DNA of 64,000 nucleotides from DUPQ01 sp964563155 (GTDB taxonomy: Bacteria > Bacillota > Clostridia > DUPQ01), in NCBI GenBank assembly GCA_964563155.1, contig CAZLVL010000007.1:1-64000 (forward strand). The letters are read 5' to 3'. Of this stretch, positions 41,720 to 51,338 are shown in pieces. The notes under the pieces are model-generated. The model was not told the origin of the DNA. It did not search any database and saw only the letters and a list, made by a program, of their open reading frames with translations. How positions within the stretch are numbered: position 1 is the first letter of the stretch; each line of letters opens with the position of its first letter. A program made the translations under genes and the position numbers.

Positions 41720-42531
41720 AGAATTTCTTTAAAAGGTTGTACATCTTTTTAATACTCCTCTTTTTATATGCCCCTATTATTGTATTAACCGTCTTTTCTT
41801 TTAATGCATCTAGGTCAAGGGCAGTTTGGGCTGGCTTTACCTTGAGCTGGTATCAACAGCTCTTTAGCGATGTGGAAATATTAAGTGCTCTAGAAACAAC
41901 CCTTTTAATAGCACTTTTAGCTTCAATTATTTCCACTATTTTAGGTACTCTAGCAGCTATGGGTATAGTGCGTATGAAAAAAAGAACCTTTGAGGTTGTA
42001 AGGACCATTACCTATATACCTGTCTTAAATCCAGATATAGTTACAGGGATTTCTCTTATGATGCTTTTTGCCTTGGTTCATGTGGAATTAGGCTTTATGT
42101 CCATGTTGTTTGCCCACATAACCTTTTGTACTCCCTATGTAATTATTTCTGTTTTACCTAAGCTTTATCAAACAGATATTTCAGTCTATGAGGCAGCACA
42201 GGATTTAGGGGCAACTCCCTTTTATGCCTTAAGAAAGACAATTTTACCCCAGATTATGCCGGGGATTATTACAGGTTTCCTTTTATCATTTACCTTGAGC
42301 GTAGATGACTTTGTCATAAGTTATTTCACTACAGGAGGCAATGTGCAAAACCTATCCATGGTAGTTTTCTCCATGGCTAGAAGGGGAATTAACCCTAAAA
42401 TAAATGCAGTATCAACCTTGTTGTTTGCTACAGTTATGATTTTATTGCTAATAGTTAACAAGAGGGAATTGTCCTCAAAGAAAAATGGTAAGAACAAAGG
42501 AAGAACATTAAGTATACAAAAACAAAGATGA
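41716..42531 (+). CDS. potC: Spermidine/putrescine ABC transporter permease PotC
   Basis: The second membrane subunit, 271 residues with six helices; the EAA loop is EAAQDLGATPFYALRKTILP. LYAPIIVLTVFSFNASRSRA near the start is typical of PotC. It overlaps potB by 4 bases, and potD follows after 19 bases. Confidence 0.94.
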   Translation: MKNFFKRLYIFLILLFLYAPIIVLTVFSFNASRSRAVWAGFTLSWYQQLFSDVEILSALETTLLIALLASIISTILGTLAAMGIVRMKKRTFEVVRTITYIPVLNPDIVTGISLMMLFALVHVELGFMSMLFAHITFCTPYVIISVLPKLYQTDISVYEAAQDLGATPFYALRKTILPQIMPGIITGFLLSFTLSVDDFVISYFTTGGNVQNLSMVVFSMARRGINPKINAVSTLLFATVMILLLIVNKRELSSKKNGKNKGRTLSIQKQR

Positions 42532-42550
42532 TTTTGGAGGTGTAAATAAG

Positions 42551-43582
42551 ATGAAAAAGATTATCTTAATTATTCTAGCAGTGCTAATGGTGTTTTCATT
42601 GGTAAGCTGCAACTCGAATAGAGAAGTGTTGAATGTTTTCAACTGGGGTGACTACATCGATATGGATGCAGTTAAGATGTTTGAAAAGGAAACCGGTATC
42701 AAGGTTAACTACAAACAATTTATGACTAATGAAGATATGTATGTAAAGATATCTAAAGGGAATGTTTCATATGACGTAATTTTTCCCTCAGACTATATGA
42801 TACAAAGAATGATAGGTGAGGATATGCTTCAAAAGTTGAATTTTGACAATATTCCTAACATTAAAAACATTGATGAAAGACACATGAATTTGGCCTATGA
42901 CCCTAGTAATGAATACTCTGTCCCATATTTTTGGGGTACTGTAGGTATTATGTATAACAAAACCAAGGTTACTGATGTGGTGGACAGCTGGGACATCTTA
43001 TGGAATCCCAAGTATTCACAACAGATCTTTATGCAAGATAGTCAAAGAGACTCTATGATGGTAGCATTAATTAAGTTGGGTTACTCCCAAAATTCTAGGG
43101 ATAAAAATGAAATTGATGCAGCTATGAACCTTTTAATAGAACAAAAGCCTTTGGTCTTAGGCTATTTAGTAGATGAAGTTAGAGACAAGATGGCACAAGG
43201 TGAAGGTGCTTTAGCAGTGGTATGGTCTGGTGAGGCAGTAGATGCTATGGGCCTAAATTCTGATTTAGAATATGTCGTTCCCAAAGAAGGAAGTAATAGA
43301 TGGGTTGATGCTATGGTAATTCCTAAAAATGCTAAAAATGTAGAAAATGCAGAAAAGTTTATCAACTTCATGTTAAGAGATGACATTATGCTTATGAATG
43401 CCATAGAGGTTCAATATTCCATTACCAGTAAAACCGCTATTGAGCTTTTGGATGATGATATAAAAAATGATCCTGTGGGATATCCTGATTTGGAAACTCT
43501 TGAAAGATGTGATGTTTTTGAATATGATGCTCAAGCAACCATAATGTACAACAAGGCTTGGACAGAGGTTACAGCCCATTAA
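42551..43582 (+). CDS. potD: Spermidine/putrescine-binding lipoprotein PotD
   Basis: The extracellular polyamine receptor, 343 residues. The signal ends VSC with lipid-bearing Cys20. The binding-protein motif LNVFNWGDYID near the N-terminus and YSVPYFWGTVGIMYN in the middle are typical of PotD, and the aromatic and acidic residues line the polyamine site in the family. It closes the operon. Confidence 0.94.
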   Translation: MKKIILIILAVLMVFSLVSCNSNREVLNVFNWGDYIDMDAVKMFEKETGIKVNYKQFMTNEDMYVKISKGNVSYDVIFPSDYMIQRMIGEDMLQKLNFDNIPNIKNIDERHMNLAYDPSNEYSVPYFWGTVGIMYNKTKVTDVVDSWDILWNPKYSQQIFMQDSQRDSMMVALIKLGYSQNSRDKNEIDAAMNLLIEQKPLVLGYLVDEVRDKMAQGEGALAVVWSGEAVDAMGLNSDLEYVVPKEGSNRWVDAMVIPKNAKNVENAEKFINFMLRDDIMLMNAIEVQYSITSKTAIELLDDDIKNDPVGYPDLETLERCDVFEYDAQATIMYNKAWTEVTAH

Positions 43583-43658
43583 GAAAGGGCCTCTACCATT
43601 ATTTAGTAAGAAGAATAACTTGAAGAAGTTTTTCAAAAAAAGATATAGAATTAATGTT

Positions 43659-43683
43659 AAAGTTCCAATAATATTGGAACTTT
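43659..43683. terminator. Hairpin after the pot operon
   Basis: An 11-bp perfect stem AAAGTTCCAAT/ATTGGAACTTT with a 3-base loop. The stem ends in AAA/TTT, but no long T-tract follows, so it may be a weak terminator. Confidence 0.5.
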
Positions 43684-43746
43684 GATATATAAAATTAGTC
43701 TACTTTAGTATATAATTAGAGTAATGATTATTAAGGAGCTAAGAGT

Positions 43747-44775
43747 TTGGGACTGGATATTGGTATAGATTTAGGTACTTCCTCGGTCTTGATATATGTA
43801 AAAGGTAAGGGTGTAATTTTACATGAGCCTTCTGTTGTTTCAAGAGATGAAGATGGAAGAATACACGCAGTGGGTACAGATGCCCAACTGATGATAGGAA
43901 GAACACCAGCTAGTATAGATGCGGTTAGGCCTCTAAGAGATGGTGTTATTTCCGACTATGAAGCAACTGAAGAGATGCTCAAGTATTTTATTCGAAAAGT
44001 ATGTGGCAAAAAACTCTTGCTATTTAAACCCCGTATAATGATTTGTGTGCCTTCTGGAATAACCGAAGTGGAAAGAAGAGCGGTTATTGATGCAGCAGAC
44101 AAAGTGGGGGCAAAAGAAGTATATATTATTGAAGAGACAATAGCTGCAGCCATTGGAGCAGGCTTGGACATCACAAAGGCCTACGGCAGTATGGTAGTGG
44201 ATGTTGGTGGAGGTACCACAGACATCTCTGTCATATCTTTATGTGGTATTGTAAAAAGCACCTCTATTAAAATTGCAGGAGATGCTTTTGATGATGCAAT
44301 CATTCGTTTCATGAGAAGAAAGTACAGTCTAATCATTGGCGAAAGAATGGCTGAAGAAATGAAAATAAGGATAGGCTGTGTCTACCCAAGAAAAGAAGAG
44401 GTTTCCATGGTGGTTAGAGGAAGAAATATGGTTTTGGGCCTACCTAGGTCTATTGAAATATCCTCTTCTGAATTAATGGAAGCTTTTGATGAAGTGGTAC
44501 AGCAAATTGTAGATGGAGTTAAAAACGTATTAGAAAGAACCCCGCCAGAGTTATCAGCTGACATAGAAGACAGAGGAATAGTTCTTACCGGTGGAGGATC
44601 CTTGATTTATGGTATGGATACCTTAATCTCCATTAAAACAGGTTTAGAAGTAACAGTTTCCGATGACCCTATCTCTTGTGTAGTTTTAGGCACTGGAGAG
44701 GCTTTGGAAAACTTGGATCAAATATTAAAATTAAAAGTAGTTAAACAAGAAGAAAGGAGCAAACGCGTAAGATGA
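43747..44775 (+). CDS. MreB/Mbl-family rod-shape actin homologue
   Basis: A bacterial actin of 342 residues that forms membrane-bound filaments and guides lateral wall synthesis. The start is TTG, eight bases after AAGGAG. Actin-fold motifs are DIGIDLGTSSVLIYVKGKG (phosphate 1), EETIAAAIGAG, VDVGGGTTDISVIS (phosphate 2) and VLTGGGSLIYGMD (adenosine). No mreC or mreD gene is next to it. Instead an alcohol dehydrogenase gene overlaps it by 4 bases, an odd pairing. It could be an Mbl or MreBH paralogue; I cannot decide which. Confidence 0.92.
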   Translation: MGLDIGIDLGTSSVLIYVKGKGVILHEPSVVSRDEDGRIHAVGTDAQLMIGRTPASIDAVRPLRDGVISDYEATEEMLKYFIRKVCGKKLLLFKPRIMICVPSGITEVERRAVIDAADKVGAKEVYIIEETIAAAIGAGLDITKAYGSMVVDVGGGTTDISVISLCGIVKSTSIKIAGDAFDDAIIRFMRRKYSLIIGERMAEEMKIRIGCVYPRKEEVSMVVRGRNMVLGLPRSIEISSSELMEAFDEVVQQIVDGVKNVLERTPPELSADIEDRGIVLTGGGSLIYGMDTLISIKTGLEVTVSDDPISCVVLGTGEALENLDQILKLKVVKQEERSKRVR

Positions 44776-46025
44776 AAACTAAAGGTGTAAGACTTTACGG
44801 AGAGAATGATTTAAGACTTGAGGAGTTTGAACTTCCTGAAATCACCGATGATGAAATTTTAGCCAAAGTAGTAACCGACAGCATATGCATGTCTTCATAT
44901 AAAGCGGCTATACAAGGAACAAGACATAAGAGGATTCCTAAAGATATAGCCACCAATCCTATTGTTATTGGACATGAAATGTGTGGTGAAATCTTGCAAG
45001 TAGGAAAAAATTATAAGGATAAATATAAGGTGGGACAAAGGTTCACCCTTCAAGCTAACATAAACCATCCTTCCAATATTTATGCTGCACCCGGCTATTC
45101 TTTTAGATATACCGGTGGTACCATTCAAACCATGATAATTGCAAAAGAAGTATTAGAAATGGATTGTCTTTTAGAGTATAACGGAGACTCATATTACAAG
45201 GGGTCTTTGGCTGAGCCCCTTTCTTGTATAGTAGGTGCTTTTAAGGCTAACTACCATACCAACAGACAAAACTATGACCACGCCATGGACATTAAAGAAG
45301 GTGGAAACATGGCAATTCTAGCAGGAGTAGGCCCCATGGGACTAGGTGCCATAGATTTGGCAATTAACCGGGCTAGAAAACCCTCTCTTTTGGTAGTAAC
45401 AGACATTGACCAAGATAGATTAGATAGAGCCGCAGAGATATTCTCTCCTGAATTGGCAGAAAAAAATGGAATTAAATTAGTTTATCTAAATACAGGATCT
45501 TGCTGTCTAGACCCAATTGCTGAACTAATGGCACTTACAGACAACAAGGGATATGATGATGTTTTCGTATTCGCACCTGTAAAGCAGGTTGTGGAACAAG
45601 GAGACAAGATTCTAGGCTTTGATGGTTGCTTAAACTTCTTTGCAGGACCAACCAATACTAACTTTACAGCAGACTTTAACTTCTACAATGTTCACTACAA
45701 TGCTACTCACGTAGTAGGAACCAGTGGTGGAAACACAGAAGATATGAGAGAATCCATTGCTATGTTTGAAGATGGAACCTTAAATCCAGCAGCCCTAGTT
45801 ACCCACATTGGTGGTCTAGATTCAGCTGTGGAAACAACCTTGAACCTACCTAATATTCCAGGGGGTAAAAAACTTATTTACACAGGTATAAGTATGCCAT
45901 TAACCGCTATTAGTGAGTTTGAAGAAAAAGGATTTCCTGAATTAGCAAAGATCTGTAATGCTAATAATGGATTATGGAACAAAGAGGCAGAAGATTGGCT
46001 CTTAGCCAATGCAAAACCAATTTAA
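44772..46025 (+). CDS. Zinc-type dehydrogenase, L-sorbose-1-phosphate reductase (SorE)-like
   Basis: A 417-residue medium-chain dehydrogenase for sugar or sugar-phosphate substrates. Catalytic zinc ligands are likely Cys39 (DSICMSSYKAA) and His68/Glu69 (GHEMCGE). The four-cysteine structural zinc lobe of classical members is missing, as in SorE relatives. The cofactor region is AILAGVGPMGLGAIDLAI. It starts 4 bases inside the MreB-family gene, so it is translated together with it. The function is inferred from the family; no sorbose-PTS genes are nearby. Confidence 0.82.
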   Translation: MKTKGVRLYGENDLRLEEFELPEITDDEILAKVVTDSICMSSYKAAIQGTRHKRIPKDIATNPIVIGHEMCGEILQVGKNYKDKYKVGQRFTLQANINHPSNIYAAPGYSFRYTGGTIQTMIIAKEVLEMDCLLEYNGDSYYKGSLAEPLSCIVGAFKANYHTNRQNYDHAMDIKEGGNMAILAGVGPMGLGAIDLAINRARKPSLLVVTDIDQDRLDRAAEIFSPELAEKNGIKLVYLNTGSCCLDPIAELMALTDNKGYDDVFVFAPVKQVVEQGDKILGFDGCLNFFAGPTNTNFTADFNFYNVHYNATHVVGTSGGNTEDMRESIAMFEDGTLNPAALVTHIGGLDSAVETTLNLPNIPGGKKLIYTGISMPLTAISEFEEKGFPELAKICNANNGLWNKEAEDWLLANAKPI

Positions 46026-46103
46026 TCTTACTTAGATTCTTTTAATCTAGACATCCTTTAAATATGGATGAGTATAAAGATTAAAAAATATAGAAAAACA
46101 AGG

Positions 46104-46132
46104 GAGACTGTCTAATGATGGTCTCTTTTTTT
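46104..46132 (+). terminator. Terminator after the dehydrogenase gene
   Basis: GAGAC (46104-46108) and GTCTC (46121-46125) form a short stem, followed by seven T residues. Confidence 0.65.
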
Positions 46133-46208
46133 GAAAACCCCTGTTGAGTACTAATTATGGGACTAGGCACCTGGTATTATGATGACATAATATGAAAGGA
46201 CTAGAGCC

Positions 46209-46616
46209 ATGAAAGAAAAAACACTTATGTATTTTAGCTATGTAACCTCCCTAATAATTGGTAGTGGCATTTTTTGGACAATTATTTTACTTTTTACAGA
46301 TTTAAGACTTAGCCTCCTATTTTCTTGCTTTGTATATTTAGTAACCTTATTCTTGTTATTGTCTTATCTGGGAGGCCTTGATAAGAAGAAAACAAATAAA
46401 AAAGATGAATATTTAGAGCATCTAGATTCTTCTTGTAGCCATGAAGATTTTTTGGTTTATGAAAAGGTATTTATAAGTCCTTTATTTGCAAAATTTCTAA
46501 ATTCCTTGTCTGTAAGTAGAAGATATGGAGATGTCTTTCTTATGACCTTTAAAAAGTGTAAAAGCTGTAAGTCCTTTTTATATGAAGGAATAAAGAGTTT
46601 AGAAAGACATGTCTAG
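46209..46616 (+). CDS. Hypothetical membrane protein with cysteine-rich tail
   Basis: A 135-residue protein with two hydrophobic segments in the first half (SLIIGSGIFWTIILLFTDL and LLFSCFVYLVTLFLLLSYL) and a soluble tail ending with CKSCKSFLYEG. The ATG follows AAGGACTAGAGCC. I do not recognise it. The cysteine pair in the tail may bind metal. A 7-bp inverted repeat TATTATG/CATAATA lies about 15 bases before the gene. Confidence 0.65.
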   Translation: MKEKTLMYFSYVTSLIIGSGIFWTIILLFTDLRLSLLFSCFVYLVTLFLLLSYLGGLDKKKTNKKDEYLEHLDSSCSHEDFLVYEKVFISPLFAKFLNSLSVSRRYGDVFLMTFKKCKSCKSFLYEGIKSLERHV

Positions 46617-46713
46617 GATATATAGAATTTCTAGAACATGTAAAAAAGATAATTTTAAAAAAGACTGGTAGATGATAGAATAAGAGCAAGATCTTTTTGG
46701 AGGGAAATCTAAT

Positions 46714-47973
46714 ATGGATAGAAAAATGAACAAAACCGAATGGAGCTGGGTCTTTTACGACGTTGCGAATTCGGCCTTTGTCCTATTATCTACAGCCCTA
46801 GTCCCCATATACTTTGCCAGTCTTACAGCCAGAACCAATGTGATTGAAGCTAATCAAGCAACAGCTCTTTGGGGAACAGGTAATTCTGTGGCAATACTAA
46901 TTCTTGCCCTGCTATCACCTGTTTTGGGAGCAATAGCAGATTACAAGGGCATGAAAAAGAGGTTATTTGGGGTTGCTTTGGGAGTTGGAGTAATAGGAGT
47001 TTTAGGCATGGCCTTTATGAATACCTGGTTATCTTTTTTGATTATTTATGTTGTAGCTAGGTTGGGCTTTTCTGCCACCAATGTATTTTATGATTCTATG
47101 CTAACCGATGTAACCACTGATGACAGAATGGATATGATATCCTCTAATGGCTATGCTTATGGTTATATTGGTAGTGTTATTCCTTTTATAGCTAGTTTAA
47201 TAATCTACATATTCCAGCCCTTTGGATTAAATGATGATTCAGCTATGCAAATAGCCTTTATTATTACTGCTTTATGGTGGTTTATATTTACTCTACCACT
47301 GTTTAAGAATGTCCACCAAACCCACTATTTAGAAGATAGGAAGGGCAAGGTTAAAGAAGCCTTTATTCGTATAGGAAACACCTTTAAGAATATTAAAAAG
47401 AAAAAGTATGTTTTCATATACATTCTAGCCTACTTTTTCTATATAGATGGAGTATACACAATCATTACCATGGCCACAGCCTATGGGGCTGAGTTGGGAC
47501 TAGATTCTACATCCATGGTATTAGCCTTGTTAATGACCCAGTTTATAGCTTTTCCTTTTGCCATCTTATCTGGTTATCTAGGAGCAAAATTTGGAACCTT
47601 GAAGATTATTAAGGTCTTTATAGGTATTTATACCTTTGTTGCCATATTTGGCTTCTTCTTAGCCCACGAATGGCAATTTTGGGTTCTGGCAGCCATTGTT
47701 GGAATAGCCCAAGGGGGAATCCAGTCTTTATCTAGGGGCTTTTTTGGAAGAATTATTCCTAAAAAGGAATCCAACGAGTACTTTGGATTTTTCGATATTT
47801 TCGGAAAGTTAGCAGATGTTTTAGGTCCCTTGTTAATGGGTGCTTTTGCCATAATAACTGGGCATTCCAGATATGGAATTTTATCTTTAATCATCCTCTT
47901 TATCATCGGTTATGTTTTATTAAGCCGCCTGCCAAAAGGATTTGGAGATGTGGAAGTTGAAACAGAAGGTTAG
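46714..47973 (+). CDS. MFS transporter of the UMF1/Atg22-like family
   Basis: A 419-residue transporter with twelve membrane segments. It begins with WSWVFYDVANSAFVLLSTAL, the signature of the UMF1 family, whose substrates are poorly known. GGAGGG lies 10 bases before the ATG. Later segments such as GIAQGGIQSLSRGFFGRIIP are also typical. It stands alone. Confidence 0.9.
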   Translation: MDRKMNKTEWSWVFYDVANSAFVLLSTALVPIYFASLTARTNVIEANQATALWGTGNSVAILILALLSPVLGAIADYKGMKKRLFGVALGVGVIGVLGMAFMNTWLSFLIIYVVARLGFSATNVFYDSMLTDVTTDDRMDMISSNGYAYGYIGSVIPFIASLIIYIFQPFGLNDDSAMQIAFIITALWWFIFTLPLFKNVHQTHYLEDRKGKVKEAFIRIGNTFKNIKKKKYVFIYILAYFFYIDGVYTIITMATAYGAELGLDSTSMVLALLMTQFIAFPFAILSGYLGAKFGTLKIIKVFIGIYTFVAIFGFFLAHEWQFWVLAAIVGIAQGGIQSLSRGFFGRIIPKKESNEYFGFFDIFGKLADVLGPLLMGAFAIITGHSRYGILSLIILFIIGYVLLSRLPKGFGDVEVETEG

Positions 47974-48019
47974 GGCTAAGCCCTATCTTCTGTAAATTTA
48001 TGTTGAGGAGAAGTAGTTA

Positions 48020-48970
48020 ATGGATTTTAATAAACAAAAGGGATCAAAAAATTCTAAGCAGAATAAAGTTATAATTATTATTTTATTAGTTTTGATCTCT
48101 TTGGTCTCTACTTTTTTATCCCAGTATTTTGATAAAGGTGAGACTCTTTTAGATTTAGACCAGGTTTTTTCAGAAGGTGGTATTTGCATTCACTATGTAG
48201 ATGTGGGCCAAGGAGACTGTGTTCTAATACAAGATGGACAGCATAACATATTAATTGATACTGGCACTAATAAGATGTCGGATAATGTTATGGATTTTTT
48301 GAAAAACTATGGGGTTGATTATCTGGATATGGTTGTTTTGACCCATCCCCATGAAGACCATATTGGAGCTTTTGTCCGCATAGGAGAAGAATATAATATT
48401 GGTTTAGTCCTAAAAAGCCAAGGAGTAGCTAGCACAACAGTTTATAATAATGTGGAAAGTTTTTTAAAGAAGAATAAGATTAAAAATGTAATTCCCCATT
48501 TTGGGGAGGTCTTTACTTTTGGACAAATGGTCTTTACCATAGTTTCAGATTCTTCTATTTCTTATGATAATTTAAATGATACATCCATTGTTATAAAACT
48601 AGACCATTTAGGAAATAGCTTTTTGTTTACAGGAGATGCTGAAAGTAAGGCTGAAAGAAACATCCTAGACTCTAATGTGGATATTGAGTGTGATGTTTTA
48701 CAGTTGGGCCACCATGGCAGTTCCACATCCACTACAGCGGCCTTTTTGTATAGGGCATCTCCCATATATGGAGTTATACAATGTGGAGAAAACAATGAAT
48801 ATGGTCATCCCCATAAGACTATTATGACTAGATTGGATGTTCAAGGAGTTAAGGTTTTTAGAAATGATATCCATGGAGATATAACCTGTGTTTCTAACTA
48901 TGATGGAGTCTATTTTGTGACAGAAAAAGGAGAGGCTAAAAGTGTTTATAGATATCAGTATGCCAATTGA
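48020..48970 (+). CDS. MBL-fold hydrolase, ComEC C-terminal-like, membrane-anchored
   Basis: A 316-residue protein with one N-terminal transmembrane helix (KVIIIILLVLISLVSTFL) and an external metallo-beta-lactamase domain. Motifs are HYVDVGQGDCVLIQ, LIDTGTNK, LTHPHEDHIGA (metal ligands), FTGDAESKAE and LGHHGSSTSTTAA. This is the beta-lactamase part of ComEC/Rec2, the DNA-uptake channel, without its channel domain, and resembles secreted competence-like nucleases or hydrolases. The start is ATG after GAGGAG. The following cyclase gene overlaps it by 29 bases. Confidence 0.9.
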   Translation: MDFNKQKGSKNSKQNKVIIIILLVLISLVSTFLSQYFDKGETLLDLDQVFSEGGICIHYVDVGQGDCVLIQDGQHNILIDTGTNKMSDNVMDFLKNYGVDYLDMVVLTHPHEDHIGAFVRIGEEYNIGLVLKSQGVASTTVYNNVESFLKKNKIKNVIPHFGEVFTFGQMVFTIVSDSSISYDNLNDTSIVIKLDHLGNSFLFTGDAESKAERNILDSNVDIECDVLQLGHHGSSTSTTAAFLYRASPIYGVIQCGENNEYGHPHKTIMTRLDVQGVKVFRNDIHGDITCVSNYDGVYFVTEKGEAKSVYRYQYAN

Positions 48971-49565
48971 TTCTAATTCTATACCTTATCCAGATGACCC
49001 TAATACAGATATTAGGGTGCTAAAAAGAGTAAAAAAAGATGGCTACTTTCTAACTAGATATTCTAGCTCTTTTCACACAGGCACTCACATTGATTTTCCT
49101 GCTCATTTTATAGATGAAGGTAAGATGGCTTACGACTATCCTTTGGAGCGATTTTACGGGCCCTTAAGCCTTATAGATGTAAGAGGAGAGGATATCATCT
49201 ATCCTTCTAAGAAATTTAATGCAGTTTCTAAAAATCATATAGTAATTTTGTATACAGGTTATGAAGACATTTATCCTAAAAAAGAATATTTCTCAAAGCA
49301 TCCAACTTTAAGTAAAGAAGCAGCCCTTTTTTTCATAGAAAAAGAGATCTCTATTTTAGGGGCTGATTTGCCTAATTTTGACAATGGATCTTTTGAAATC
49401 CATAAATTACTCCTGTCAAATGAGGTCTTAATAGGAGAGAATTTTACAAATCTTGCACAGGTGCATAAGGCTTTTTTAGAGGGAAAAAAGCTGGAAGCTT
49501 TCATGTTTCCCCTTAAAATTTCAGCTGAAGCAAGCCAGGTTAGGGCCTTAGTCAAGGTTATTTAA
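48942..49565 (+). CDS. Cyclase family protein (kynurenine formamidase-like)
   Basis: A 207-residue metal-dependent amidohydrolase-like enzyme with the family motif HTGTHIDFPAHF (HxGTHxDxPxH) that binds zinc or manganese. The start is GTG, about eight bases after AGGAGAGG, inside the MBL gene. The family includes N-formylkynurenine formamidase; without other kynurenine genes the substrate is unclear. The 29-base overlap suggests the pair is made together. Confidence 0.86.
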   Translation: MFIDISMPIDSNSIPYPDDPNTDIRVLKRVKKDGYFLTRYSSSFHTGTHIDFPAHFIDEGKMAYDYPLERFYGPLSLIDVRGEDIIYPSKKFNAVSKNHIVILYTGYEDIYPKKEYFSKHPTLSKEAALFFIEKEISILGADLPNFDNGSFEIHKLLLSNEVLIGENFTNLAQVHKAFLEGKKLEAFMFPLKISAEASQVRALVKVI

Positions 49566-49602
49566 ATACAACGAATGTCACATTTTTCATATGGTGGTGA
49601 AC

Positions 49603-49631
49603 TTGTATAAATGATAAAATATACCTATACA
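49603..49631 (+). promoter_or_regulatory. Promoter of the small lipoprotein gene
   Basis: TTGTAT (49603-49608) and TATACA (49626-49631), spacing 17, about 40 bases before the ATG. Confidence 0.45.
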
Positions 49632-49671
49632 TTCGCAATTTAAGTAGTTTAAATATTGAAAGGGGAAAAAT

Positions 49672-50058
49672 ATGAAAAATTCGAGAAAAATTATTTCTTT
49701 ACTTCTGGTTGTAGGTATTGTTTTAACTTTAATGGTAGCCTTAACTGGATGTATGGAAAAAGAAGAAGCAACTTACTACATTACAAATACAACTGATGAG
49801 GTGTTTATTTATAAGTTAGTAAAAGATCTTAAGATATTACAAACTTGGGTGGATGTAAAACCTGGGGATACAATTGAAATGCATGTGGAAATTACCAATA
49901 AAGAAAATACTTTAAAGATTTTCCAAGCAGCTAAAGTACGTGGAAGAATTCATCTAAAACCTGAAGATGGTTATGTAGATGGTGGATACTATAATGTTGT
50001 TATGCACGAAACTCCAGGAGCAACCGAAATTAACTTTATTTTGGTGCCTGCTAATTAG
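49672..50058 (+). CDS. Small secreted lipoprotein, unknown
   Basis: A 128-residue protein whose signal ends LTGC (Cys27). The mature part is short and beta-rich (YYITNTTDEVFIYKLVKDLK, with a VDVKPGDTIEMHVEI stretch) with no family I recognise. AAGGGGA precedes the ATG. It has its own promoter and terminator. Confidence 0.78.
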   Translation: MKNSRKIISLLLVVGIVLTLMVALTGCMEKEEATYYITNTTDEVFIYKLVKDLKILQTWVDVKPGDTIEMHVEITNKENTLKIFQAAKVRGRIHLKPEDGYVDGGYYNVVMHETPGATEINFILVPAN

Positions 50059-50093
50059 TTAATCTTAAACAAGAAGTTTAGATAAAAATTTAT

Positions 50094-50127
50094 GCAAATA
50101 AGGATGCTTAGGCATCTTTATTTTTGC
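50094..50127 (+). terminator. Terminator of the small lipoprotein gene
   Basis: GATGC (50103-50107) and GCATC (50112-50116) with AT-rich outer arms, then T residues. Confidence 0.75.
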
Positions 50128-50228
50128 AAAAAATCCTAGTTTTTTCCTTAAAATGCTCTAATTTCTTAAGATTCCACCAAGCTTCTCCCAACCTTATATT
50201 TTCACCTCCATATATAACATTTGACGTA

Positions 50229-50257
50229 TTGACATGTTTATGACTAAGTAATAATAT
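50229..50257 (+). promoter_or_regulatory. Promoter of the Gfo/Idh/MocA gene
   Basis: TTGACA (50229-50234) and TAATAT (50252-50257), spacing 17. Eight bases upstream a second TTGACG occurs. The start codon is about 20 bases downstream, so the leader is short. Confidence 0.7.
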
Positions 50258-50276
50258 TAGGCGGACGGAGGTTTTT

Positions 50277-51326
50277 ATGGAACACAAATTAGGTATTATA
50301 GGGTATGGGGGTGTCGGTTCTTGGCACCATAAAAATTCAGTAAAAATTCCTGGTCTAAAAGTTACATCAGCATATGATATAGATCCAGTAAGATTAGAAG
50401 TAGCAGCACAAAACGGACTTACAGTTTATGACAATGTAGATGACTTCATTAAAAAGGGAGACTTCTCTATTGTTCTAGTAGCTACACCTAATAATTTTCA
50501 CATGCATTATTCCATAATGGCTATGGATGCTAAAAAGCATGTAGTATGTGAAAAACCAGTTGCTATGAGTTTATCTGAATTAAACGAAATGGTAGCAGCA
50601 TCAAAGAGAAATGGAGTACTTTTCACTGTTCACCAAAATAGACGCTGGGATAAGGACTACAAAGTAGTTAAAGAAGTCTTGGCTGAAGGCACCATTGGAA
50701 AACCTTACACCATTGAATCTAGGGTTCATGGTCAAAACGGTATAGTACATGGTTGGAGAGCATACAAGGTTGCTGGCGGAGGAATGCTTTTTGATTGGGG
50801 AGTTCATTTAATAGACCAACTACTATTTATGATAGATGAAAAGGTTACACAAGTTTACTGCCAACTCTTTTCTATAAAAACTCCTGAGGTTGATGACTAC
50901 TTCAAACTTTTATTAACCTTTGAATCAGGTCTTTCAGCTCAAATAGAAGTGGGAACCTATTGTTTGGAAAAGATGCCTAGATGGTATATTAATGCAGATC
51001 ATGGCTCAGTGCTGGTTAAAAACTGGGAATGTGAAGGTAAAATAACCAAGGCCTCTGAAACAGTTATGGAGTGGGAACCAGAGATTGTTCAAACTGTTGG
51101 TGGACCTACAAGAACCATGGCACCAAGACCAAAAGAGACCCTAGAGGAGTTACCACTGCCAAAAATTGAAAGTGAATGGGCAGATTACTATAAGAATGTA
51201 ATAGCATATTTAGACGGAAAAGATGATATAATAGTAAAGCAAGAAGAAATTATTAGAGTAATGAAGGTAATTGAGGCTGCTTTTCTGTCAGATAAACAAA
51301 AAAGTAGTGTTGATTGCATGATTTAA
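50277..51326 (+). CDS. Gfo/Idh/MocA family oxidoreductase
   Basis: A 349-residue NAD(P)-dependent sugar or cyclitol oxidoreductase. The N-terminal Rossmann domain has IIGYGGVGSWHHKNS; the conserved EKPVA loop (CEKPVAM) is present near residue 95. The active-site region contains GGGMLFDWGVHLIDQLLF (His as likely general base). GGAGGT precedes the ATG. A TM2-domain gene follows after 12 bases but gives no functional hint. Confidence 0.9.
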   Translation: MEHKLGIIGYGGVGSWHHKNSVKIPGLKVTSAYDIDPVRLEVAAQNGLTVYDNVDDFIKKGDFSIVLVATPNNFHMHYSIMAMDAKKHVVCEKPVAMSLSELNEMVAASKRNGVLFTVHQNRRWDKDYKVVKEVLAEGTIGKPYTIESRVHGQNGIVHGWRAYKVAGGGMLFDWGVHLIDQLLFMIDEKVTQVYCQLFSIKTPEVDDYFKLLLTFESGLSAQIEVGTYCLEKMPRWYINADHGSVLVKNWECEGKITKASETVMEWEPEIVQTVGGPTRTMAPRPKETLEELPLPKIESEWADYYKNVIAYLDGKDDIIVKQEEIIRVMKVIEAAFLSDKQKSSVDCMI

Positions 51327-51338
51327 GAGGGGGTAAGA

